From assembly GCA_016256075.1 (NCBI GenBank), contig SDVU01000500.1, positions 1 through 12,838 on the forward strand: DNA of 12,838 nt, written 5' to 3'. The stretch comes from Dictyocoela muelleri (taxonomy: Eukaryota > Microsporidia). Shown here one piece after another: positions 7,091 through 12,838 of the stretch (position 1 is its first letter; each line of letters begins with the position of its first letter). The position numbers were made by a program, and so were the translations under genes. The notes beneath the pieces are model-generated. The model was not told the DNA's origin, ran no database searches, and saw only the letters and a list, made by a program, of their open reading frames with translations.

Positions 7091-7750
7091 ATAGTAAAGA
7101 AAATGTTCTACATCTGATGCTTTCGATTTATAATTATTTTTTAAAAAAGAAATCAATTACTGACATTTACATATTACATAATGTTACTAAATCAACCGTA
7201 AAAAACAATAATTGATATTTCTAATTTTTTTTTATAAATTTATTAATGATATTGAAAATTAGGAGGAGATGACATTATTGTAGAAGGAGATGAAAGCCAT
7301 TTAGTTCGTAGAAAATACCTGCAGAAGATTATTGAAAGATATTTTGTTTAATATTTGTTGAAAGAACTCCTCAAAGAAGAAGTATAATGCTAAAATTTTA
7401 AAAAAGAAAAAAAAACAAATTAAATTTTCTTACTTTAATATTTGTTAAAAAAATTTCAAAGATATATACTGATAAATGGTGAGGTTATTGTGAACTGTGA
7501 AATTTGGCTTTTAACACATGACAGTAAATCATTCAAAAAATTCCGTAGATCCCGAAAGTAATTGACATAAAAATACAATCGAAGCGAACTGTCTGTGTTT
7601 TAATGGAAAAATACCAATAAGTCCCGGAAGACGCAAATAAATAAAAGGAATCCTATTAGGATACATGTTAATCAGAAATAACAATGTTGATGAACTTAGT
7701 ACTGTTTTAAAACATATTTTTAAATATAATTTAATAAAATTATAAAATTT

Positions 7751-7872
7751 AAATTTCAAAATTTTTCGGGTTTTATTAATTTTGAATTTAATAAAAAATC
7801 AATTTCATGGTTTTTATTCATTATAAAAGGGTTAATTTTTTTTACGATAAGGGGGTTTAAGTGTTTTTCAAC
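7751..7872 (-). repeat. Right terminal inverted repeat of E2
   Basis: Inverted partner of 5181-5312. The outermost bases on the plus strand read GGTTTAAGTGTTTTTCAAC. Confidence 0.82.
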
Positions 7873-8073
7873 AGGTGGTCTATCTTTAAATAAAAATATC
7901 TATAAATATTTATTTAATCATTGTAGTCTCGTATATTCACTCTTTTGTATTGCTTGATATTGGTCTCAGTATGTCCTCACTTAAAATACATATTTTAGAA
8001 TGTGTATTTTCTTTATATGTTTTAAAAGAAATGCCTATACGATTGTAATTTAATCAAAAAAATGAAAATATAT
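7873..8073. other. AT-rich spacer between E2 and E3
   Basis: No gene, repeat or RNA was recognised here beyond short AT-rich self-complementary runs (ATACATATTTTAGAATGTGTAT). Confidence 0.5.
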
Positions 8074-8131
8074 GGATCAGGTACATTTTCTTGCCCCGAA
8101 TTGGATCAGGTACATTTTCTTGCCCCGGGCA
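8074..8131 (+). repeat. Left end of E3, two tandem 29-bp copies
   Basis: Two direct copies of GGATCAGGTACATTTTCTTG followed by CCCCG. The outer copy pairs with the outer arm of the right-end palindrome. Confidence 0.88.
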
Positions 8132-8203
8132 TTAAAAATATTAGAAAAAATTAGATCTTCAATACAAGTAAAAAAAAATCAACTTAAGAAATTTTAATCA
8201 TCT

Positions 8204-9071
8204 CTAATATCTTACGCAGTCGTTCGAGTTTGTTATTAAATCTCCAAGTAAACTCGTATAAGAAATCTTGTCTAATTTCAGTTTTAATACCCTTTCTGCG
8301 TTTATTTCAAGATTTAATTTATTATTAAATGACTCGACTGCCTGTGTATTAACTCCAGTTTCTAGATCAACAAAGTTATATTTATGGCAAATTGTTTGGT
8401 GTGTAAAACCAAGCCTCCCCAAACTTGAATATGATCGATGCTCGTCTGTTTTAATTATGCTACCCCTGAATACATTGTCACATATTATTGGTATCATTGT
8501 GTCCGCTTGTTTATTAGGTATTACGCAAGCAAAAGCATGGGTGATTTTTTCGTCTAATTCTACAATACACAAAGCTTCAGTTTTATTATTAGCGGACCTT
8601 CCCCCTATGACTTTTTACTTTTGTTTAACCCAGTTTCATCGATTTGTACTTCTTTATTTATACCACCAGTTTGTTGTCTTTAAAATCAAATCTACCTACA
8701 CGATTTAAAAATAACACTTTTACCTTTTTTATGGTTCGTTTGTCCAACCCCAATCCCTTTACTATCGCATGTTGAGGTACATAAGTGGATAATCTTATTA
8801 GAATCTTAAATTTCTGTAAAAAGGAAATTTTTAAAGTTTCAAAAAAACTTTCCATTCTTATGCTTATTCTTTTTTTATAGTCCGTACATTTTAAAGTCAT
8901 ACAACGCCAAGCTAGAGAATCTTTAACACCATTAAAAGCCTTTAATTCCATGGAAACTAAGCATTTGACGCATATTAATTTTTTCTTGATATAATTTTCT
9001 GTCATCAAATAGTCAATGAGATCAGTTAGTTTCATTCTGATGAGCATATTTTCAAATTCGTCAGGATTCAT
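8204..9071 (-). pseudogene. IS1595/ISXO2-like DDE transposase of E3, near-complete
   Basis: The likely start is the ATG at 9071 (MNPDEFENMLIRMKL), which follows ACCCCTTAAAA. The upstream in-frame ATG at 9140 falls in the terminal palindrome and is unlikely. In order come zinc-ribbon cysteines (LICVKCLV, then WRCMTLKCTDYKKRISIR), a helix-turn-helix region (HAIVKGLGLDKRTIKKVK), the first Asp (NKEVQIDETGLN), SANNKTEALCIVELDE and HAFACVIPNKQ, the second Asp (KTDEHRSYSSLGRLGF), CHKYNFV, and the Glu (TQAVESFNNKLNLEI). Two frame changes break it, one just after FDFKDNKLVV (about 8665) and one near 8605 after NKSKKS. All three catalytic residues remain, so decay looks recent. It could only act again if the frame is bypassed, which I see no sign of. 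Confidence 0.87.
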
Positions 9072-9110
9072 TTTTAAGGGGTTAAAAATAATATTTTTTT
9101 TATTTTTTTT

Positions 9111-9155
9111 ATCAGGAGCATTATCTTGCCCCTGGGGCAAGATAATGCACCTGAT
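9111..9155. repeat. 45-bp palindrome at the right end of E3
   Basis: Two 22-nt arms around a single T, with one mismatch. Each arm is a copy of the E3 end (ATCAGG..CATTATCTTG-CCCC), one pointing in each direction. It would form a strong cruciform. Confidence 0.92.
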
Positions 9156-9190
9156 CTAAATATATTAACAATCTTTGTTTAGCCAATTAT

Positions 9191-9219
9191 GTGATACCAC
9201 TTATCTCTAATGGTATCAC
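9191..9219. repeat. Perfect 9-bp hairpin
   Basis: GTGATACCA and TGGTATCAC pair exactly around an 11-nt loop. No run of T follows, and no gene of the window ends here. It may be the tip of a decayed repeat. The rest of the spacer from 9158 to 9449 shows no gene, only a short GTATAAACGTAAAATTACGAG stretch (around 9376) resembling the mini inverted repeat in the nearby MITE. Confidence 0.6.
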
Positions 9220-9449
9220 GAAGAAAAAGAAGATTCAGTATGTGACATATATTTTTATGAATTTTGATCATTAAGAATTTTATTATTAATTGTTTTTTAT
9301 TCTACAACAGGTTGTGAAGTCTCGCAATTTTCAAGAAATCGTCATCTGTAAGAGTAAATAAAATTATTCTAATTGTATAAACGTAAAATTACGAGCATTC
9401 ACATTTAAAATCATAAGGATTTCTTCTTAAAGCAATAGATTAGATAAAC

Positions 9450-10205
9450 AGCGGACTGAAAACTCACCGAGATGGGTTTTCAGTCTGCGTTTTTCAGTGA
9501 AATTTTCCAAAACTCACTGCAGAATTTATGACAAGATTTTTAATAATAAAATCTCACAGATACAATTCATAATATCATTATAAGAATACGTTTAGTCTTT
9601 AATAAAAAAAGTTTAAAAAATTATCTTTGAGATTTTATACATCTCTATCAACTAGCGTTATGTACTTTTTTAAATCAAAAGTTATAAAACCCAAACCTCA
9701 TTATTATTATAGAAACAAGTTCTTACACGACTCTGAAGTGCCCGGATTTATAAATCTTAATTGGTAAGAAGATAGAGTTGTTTCTTTTTTTGAATAAACG
9801 TAAAATGTCGTGATAAATAAATAATAAAATTAATATTTAAAATACAAATATGTATATTTTTTAGCACGTCATTTTACGCTTATTTTAAATATAAAAACAC
9901 ATTCTAGGCCATTATTGAGATTTATAAATCTGAGAGTAGCGCTTAAGGTCGTTTGATAACCAAAAACTGAATAAGAAAAAACAAAAATTTTAATAAATAA
10001 TTCTCTTTTTCTAGTAAATTTTTCTGACAGAAAAAACAAAAAAAAAACTATCAGAAATTATTCATTTTATGTAGATTTTCAATATATTCAGATTTATGCT
10101 ATTTAATAAATTCCAAATTTAATTTATATTATTTTTCTGTGAGTTTTCGTCAACTCACCTTTTTACACATCTGAAAACTCACCACCGGCGAGTTTTCGGA
10201 CTGCT
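9450..10205. mobile_element. MITE with hairpin-forming terminal inverted repeats
   Basis: About 756 bp without a protein frame, bounded by imperfect inverted ends of roughly 75 bp: left AGCGGACTGAAAACTCACCG, right tip (reverse complement) AGCAGTCCGAAAACTCGCCG. Each end also folds on itself: GACTGAAAAC with GTTTTCAGTC on the left, GAAAACTC with GAGTTTTC on the right. This design, a tip hairpin inside a long inverted end, resembles the nearby MULE ends, so the MITE may have been moved by a MULE-type transposase. No clear target duplication is seen. The interior holds further foldbacks, including one at 9547-9640 and a nested mini-repeat. Confidence 0.75.
9791..9886. repeat. Nested mini inverted repeat inside the MITE
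   Basis: Arms of about 26 bp: GAATAAACGTAAAATGTCGTG (9792 onwards) and, inverted, AAAATAAGCGTAAAATGACG (from 9886). Around them GGATTTATAAATCTTAAT (9739) and AGATTTATAAATCTGAG (9918) are inverted as well, so the small repeat sits at the tip of a larger foldback. Confidence 0.65.
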
Positions 10206-10207
10206 TT

Positions 10208-10340
10208 CAAAAAGGTCTATAATTTTGAAAAAATAGCTCTATAACTTTGAATAAAGGAGTCTATAACTTTGAAAAAAGTGGTCTGTAACTTTGAATAAAG
10301 GTGCCTATAACTTTGAAAAAGGGGGTCTATAAGTATGAAA
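10208..10340 (+). repeat. Array of GTCTATAACTTTGAAAAA units
   Basis: Six head-to-tail units of 21-23 bp with core GTCTATAACTTTGAAAAAAG and variants such as CTATAACTTTGAATAAAGG. It is the same unit as the outer arm of the foldback-like block at 2421-2545. It begins three bases after the MITE. No inverted partner is found near it. Confidence 0.88.
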
Positions 10341-10469
10341 TACACCGTATTGATTAATAAGTTATTTAATAATTTTAATAAGCTTTTTTAAAAAAATATA
10401 TTACAATTTTGCCAGATTAATAAAGTTTATTGAAAAATAAATATATATGAGTATGGACAATATCAATAA
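10341..10469. other. AT-rich spacer
   Basis: Nothing recognised beyond AT-rich sequence. Confidence 0.4.
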
Positions 10470-10758
10470 TTAACAACTAGGGTAATTGTTTCTAACGTTG
10501 GTATTTAGACATTTGGTTTCAATCATCAAGTTAAACACCACTAATAACTCATCCAAAGATTTTTCAATGCGATTTTTGTTTTATCAATGACTCGAAAGGA
10601 TACGGTATATATATATTCTTTACATGAATTTTTTGTTTCACCACTTTTTTTCGAGACATGTCATCGATTCATCTCCAGATCTGGAGAGTCCCTTTTGTTT
10701 GACTATAAAGATTAGAATAAGTCATAATCAGTTATATCAAACTGAACGACATTATATT
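10470..10758 (-). repeat. SINE-like element copy S3, diverged
   Basis: Read on the minus strand it follows S1/S4 order: TATAACTGATTATGACTTA, AAAGGGACTCTCC, TTCATG, CGTATCCTTTCGAGTCATTG, ATAAAACAAAAATCGCA, AAACCAAATGTCTAAAT and finally ACAATTACCCTAGTTG. The GNRA hairpin is lost, but the long stem persists with new sequence: CTCGAAA (minus strand of 10649-10655) and TTTCGAG (minus strand of 10591-10597). This is the oldest-looking full-length copy. Confidence 0.68.
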
Positions 10759-10893
10759 ACTACTATATTTCTATAGCTATCGATCGCTTAATGCATTCCC
10801 AATTATTTATTAAATGGGCATAAAAAATTGAACGACAATACTTAAATGTAACTTTAACGAATGTAATTTACTGAGATATCAGTCCACTATTTT

Positions 10894-10973
10894 AATTCTT
10901 GAAAATCTAAATTCTTAAAAATTTAAATTCTTGAAAATCAATATTTTCAAAAATCAATATTTTCAAAAATCAA
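10894..10973 (+). repeat. Five 16-bp units upstream of RPS23
   Basis: Three units of the AATTCTTGAAAATCAA type (10894, 10910, 10926) and two of TATTTTCAAAAATCAA (10942, 10958), in strict 16-bp phase, ending 15 bp before the start codon. The junction forms the palindrome TTGAAAATCAATATTTTCAA. The array covers where the core promoter should lie. The spacer from 10759 to 10893 shows nothing recognised. Confidence 0.72.
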
Positions 10974-10984
10974 TTTTAATTAAA

Positions 10985-10988
10985 CCCC
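10985..10988 (+). promoter_or_regulatory. CCCC motif abutting the RPS23 start codon
   Basis: AAACCCCATG. The C run touches the ATG, as reported for highly expressed microsporidian genes including ribosomal protein genes. It implies a very short 5' leader. Confidence 0.7.
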
Positions 10989-11475
10989 ATGTACGGACTT
11001 TATGCAGCACGCAGCCTAAAGAAAAACAGAAAAGAACGACTTTATGCCGACAAAATGTTTAGGAGGAAACGCCGAGGGCGCTATTATAAAGATGGTGTTC
11101 TTGGTATTGCACCTCAAGCAAACGGTATAGTTCTTGAAAAAATGTAAGTGATGAGACTATGTAGGGACATCTGAAAATGATGATTTCAAGTCTGATACTA
11201 ACTTTAGTGGTGTTGAAGCTAAGCAGCCTAACTCAGCTATTAGGAAAGCTGTCAGAGTGCAGCTTATTAAAAAGGGGAAGAAAATTACAGCATTTGTTCC
11301 TTATGACGGTAGTTTGAACTATATTGAGCCAAATGATAATGTTACTATTGAAGGATTTGGTAAGAAAGGGCGATCAAAAGGTGATATTCCAGGTATTAGG
11401 TTTAAGGTCAGTAAGGTATGTGGTGTTTCATTGAGAGCAATTCAAATGGGAAAGAAAGATAAACCTTCAAGATAA
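10989..11475 (+). CDS. RPS23: 40S ribosomal protein S23 (uS12), spliced
   Basis: Two exons, 10989-11143 and 11208-11475, joined within a codon to give 140 residues, the usual length of eukaryotic uS12 in microsporidia. uS12 lines the decoding centre of the small subunit. The splice joins GIVLEK to [14 protein letters not shown], restoring the invariant KQPNSAIRK segment. Exon 2 then reads [25 protein letters not shown] and [11 protein letters not shown], all hallmarks of the protein. The start [12 protein letters not shown] corresponds to the family's GLRTARKL. The stretch before GIVLEK is unusual: family members carry GGASHAKG there, while this one has GIAPQANG after a basic run RRKRRGR. Ribosomal proteins are single essential genes, so despite this divergence a working copy is likely. 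It lies between S3 and the E4 relic. Confidence 0.93.
11144..11207 (+). other. 64-nt spliceosomal intron of RPS23
   Basis: 5' splice site GTAAGT, branch sequence TACTAAC (11196-11202) and 3' end TTTAG, with only 5 nt between the branch box and the end of the intron. Stops in the reading frame begin at its second base. The branch box matches the yeast-type consensus exactly, and its closeness to the 3' site is typical of microsporidian introns. Removing it restores a highly conserved protein segment. Confidence 0.92.
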
Positions 11476-11480
11476 ATAAA
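11475..11480 (+). terminator. AATAAA overlapping the RPS23 stop
   Basis: The last A of the TAA stop is the first A of AATAAA. Overlap of stop and polyadenylation signal fits very short 3' ends. The following spacer up to 11759 is AT-rich with nothing recognised. Confidence 0.55.
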
Positions 11481-11759
11481 GTTTATTTTTAATGAATATA
11501 TTTGATCAATATTTTTGATAAATGTCTTATAAGCAGAATTCTATCTGATGCGTTATTTTTAGAAATTTTATTGATTTTTAATCATTTATTTCATTTTTAT
11601 AATTTATTAAATATTGAATTTCTAATTTAAACAATAACATGATTTTTCTACAACACAATCTAATTAAGAAATAATTTTTTATTTTAAAATAAAATTAAAA
11701 ATCATCATTTGATTAAATTAAATCTTAAAATTATAATTTTATAGATTGATAAAAATATT

Positions 11760-12504
11760 GGATCAGTCCCATTTTTTCCCCTACAGGTATTAATAATAAT
11801 AAAATAAAAATAACAAAAAAAATAATTCAAAACTAATTATAATTTAATTAAATTCAGAAAAGCAACTAACTCTTGATGCTTATTATTAAATTTAAAGCAA
11901 ATTAAATTTAAATTTTTGTCTTAATGCCGCCACCCCCCTTCTTTGTTTTATTATATTATTGAAGGATTATACGAATTGTGTATTTGATCTGGTCAATGAA
12001 TTTTAAAATTCATATTTTATGACATGCCGTATCATGATTATAATCAATCTCTGATAAACACTTGTATGTTGGATATTCCTCTGTCCATATTGTCGACCCA
12101 GGTGCCACGTTTTTCACAATAAGAGGACTTATAGTTTCTCTTTTTTTTGTTTGGAATGACTTTGGCAAATGCATTGGTGATTTGCTGTTCTACTTCTACT
12201 ATACAAAGGGCTTCTATTTTATTAGAGGGTGACCGCCCTTTATGGCTTTGCATTTATAATTCAACGTTGTCTCATCAATTTGGACCATATGTAAAGGCCC
12301 GCCTAAAGATTATTTTCGAAATTAGGAGGGTCAATCCTTGATATTATTTTAATAAACACTTTATCCACAAACTTACTATATTCTGTGCATGCATTTTTAA
12401 TGAAAAACTGGTGGGTTCCAGATGCGAATTTGATTATAATTATCACTGCAATCTTTAAGCACTTTGTAATGCCCTCAAAATGCAAATCCGATTAATGCTG
12501 ATAT
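11760..12504 (-). mobile_element. IS1595/ISXO2-like transposon relic E4, right end missing
   Basis: It starts with GGATCAGTCCCATTTTTTCC, a diverged form of the E3 end, and contains a minus-strand transposase relic. The right end and the gene's N-terminal part are missing: SINE-like S4 begins where they should continue. The element is therefore either split by S4 or truncated at this point. Confidence 0.75.
11842..12485 (-). pseudogene. Broken IS1595/ISXO2-like transposase of E4
   Basis: From 12485 downward: a helix-turn-helix region (KCLKIAVIIIIKFASGTHQF), then FENNL and GGPLHMVQIDETTLNYKCK with the first Asp, SHKGRSPSNKIEALCIVEVE, NAFAKVIPNKK, IWTEEYPTYKCLSEI, YNHDTACHK and a closing FKFNNKHQELVAFLNLIK. 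At least three frame changes separate these pieces. The second catalytic position reads TEEY where E3 has TDEH, an Asp-to-Glu change, and the stretch that should hold the catalytic Glu is lost. It resembles E3's product most closely. Confidence 0.83.
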
Positions 12505-12838
12505 TATATTACATGCTGACAACATCCATAGCTGCCAACCCGGAGAGTTGTCTCCAACCATAGCCTTTAGACCTTTGGTTCCTGGTGTTCCATTAATACG
12601 TCACTTCCTAAGCTACCCAAAAGCCCAGCTGTATACGCGATTTTTGTTTTATCAATGACTCAGCAGGATACAGGTAATTAATGGCTTTTCATGAATTTTT
12701 ATTTTTCACTACTTTTTGCCGAGATGCGTCGCCGCACTCATCCCCACACCTAGAAGAGTCCTTTCTGCTTCATTGTCATATTAGACCAAGTCTTAATCAG
12801 CTATACCACACTGGAACAACTGTATATTATACTATAAT
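12505..12838 (-). repeat. SINE-like element copy S4, inverted relative to S1
   Basis: The reverse complement follows S1 base for base over the full length, with small indels near the CAGCTGGGC stretch (S1 has a 6-bp GGGCCT duplication). It keeps the GNRA hairpin (core within 12721-12739) and the long stem (GCCGAG at 12718-12723 with CTCAGC at 12659-12664, one G-T pair as RNA). The homology runs up to the last base, so its 5' head probably continues outside. Confidence 0.78.

Larger units (their letters stand above)
5306..7735 (+). pseudogene. IS1595/ISXO2-like transposase of E2, interrupted by the MULE
   Basis: The reading frame from about 5306 gives a zinc-ribbon-like start (SIIFKKYWKMRCNKSHCRH, EVSVTMSTLL) and is then cut by the MULE. 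It resumes in the duplicated copy at 7035 with RCNKSHCRHEVSVTMS and goes on through a helix-turn-helix-like stretch (SITDIYILHNVTKSTVKN) that ends in a stop near 7213. The first catalytic block follows at about 7275 (IIVEGDESHLVRRKY). Later come RTPQRRSIML, YTDKW (second Asp) and, near 7530, VNHSKNSVDPES and NTIEAN with the catalytic Glu, in shifted frames and with several stops. The motif order matches the family well. The gene is dead by both insertion and decay. Confidence 0.82.
5177..7872 (+). mobile_element. IS1595/ISXO2-like transposon E2, split by a MULE
   Basis: A second, distinct IS1595-type transposon with inverted ends of roughly 125-130 bp that share GTTGAAAAA(T/C)ACTTAAACCC and, further in, CATGAAATTGATTTTTA. 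Without the MULE and the duplicated 80 bp it would be about 1.0 kb, the usual size for the family. AGGTGG occurs just outside both ends (5171-5176 and 7873-7878) and may be what remains of an 8-9-bp target duplication. The transposase lies on the plus strand. Confidence 0.82.
8074..9157 (-). mobile_element. IS1595/ISXO2-like transposon E3 with doubled ends
   Basis: The third IS1595-type element, with short ends of the form GGATCAGGTACATTTTCTTG-CCCC. The left end occurs twice in tandem (8074-8102, 8103-8131). The right end occurs twice as a near-perfect palindrome (9111-9155). The minus-strand transposase is the best preserved of the window's four. The same end sequence, diverged, bounds E4 (11760), so E3 and E4 belong to one subfamily, while E0 and E2 have different ends. 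Confidence 0.85.

Noticed and set aside
7529-7759. 76-codon minus-strand frame
   Set aside because: Antisense of the E2 transposase C-terminus, where the plus strand shows VNHSKNSVDPES and NTIEAN.
8268-8708. 146-codon plus-strand frame
   Set aside because: Antisense of the E3 transposase; the family motifs are on the minus strand.
11144-11148. Frame-ending stop showing RPS23 to be a pseudogene
   Set aside because: The stop is inside a 64-nt intron with consensus splice and branch sites; removal gives the conserved protein.
12147-12341. 64-codon plus-strand frame
   Set aside because: Antisense of the E4 transposase relic.

Overview
The window looks like a repeat-rich, strongly AT-biased stretch of a microsporidian genome. 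Several things point this way. One unmistakable eukaryotic ribosomal gene (RPS23/uS12) carries a 64-nt spliceosomal intron whose TACTAAC branch site lies against the 3' splice site. The start codons of both host genes directly follow a CCC run. An AATAAA hexamer sits at or just after each stop. The transposons are of kinds known to be abundant in microsporidia: IS1595/ISXO2-like (Merlin-type) DDE elements and a MULE. The species cannot be fixed from sequence alone; a large-genome lineage such as Nosema/Vairimorpha or Anncaliia is a guess.

Layout from left to right. (1) 1-1254: an IS1595-type transposon with 154-bp inverted ends and a decayed transposase, followed after 17 bp by a lone copy of its left end (1272-1398). 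(2) 1434-2722: a foldback-like block. An outer arm of ~20-bp repeats leads into a long C-rich AACCCTTA-type array, the strand polarity flips, a short G-rich array follows, and then an inverted copy of the outer arm ends in a clean 22-bp tandem array. (3) 2983-4389: a 468-aa lineage-specific protein of unknown function. (4) 4445-5135: a tRNA-like relic and two copies (S1, S2) of an unrecognised SINE-like family. (5) 5177-7872: a second IS1595-type transposon (E2), split by a MULE (5415-7010) that is flanked by an 80-bp direct repeat of the E2 transposase gene. (6) 8074-9157: a third IS1595-type transposon with doubled ends. (7) 9450-10205: a MITE with hairpin-forming ends and a nested mini inverted repeat, followed by an array of the same ~22-bp repeat seen in the foldback block. 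(8) 10470-10758: SINE-like copy S3, inverted. (9) 10989-11475: RPS23 with its intron. (10) 11760-12504: a fourth IS1595-type relic, cut by S4 (12505-12838), an inverted copy of S1 that runs off the window.

Only two host genes occupy about 2 kb of nearly 13 kb; the rest is mobile DNA and its debris, with clear nesting (MULE in E2, S4 against E4, mini-repeat in MITE). The most promising undescribed item is the SINE-like family. Its copies keep a stem through paired base changes, which suggests a structured RNA rather than a passive repeat. The 80-bp duplication around the MULE and the foldback block are the next most unusual. All comparisons were made by eye; no database search or alignment was run.
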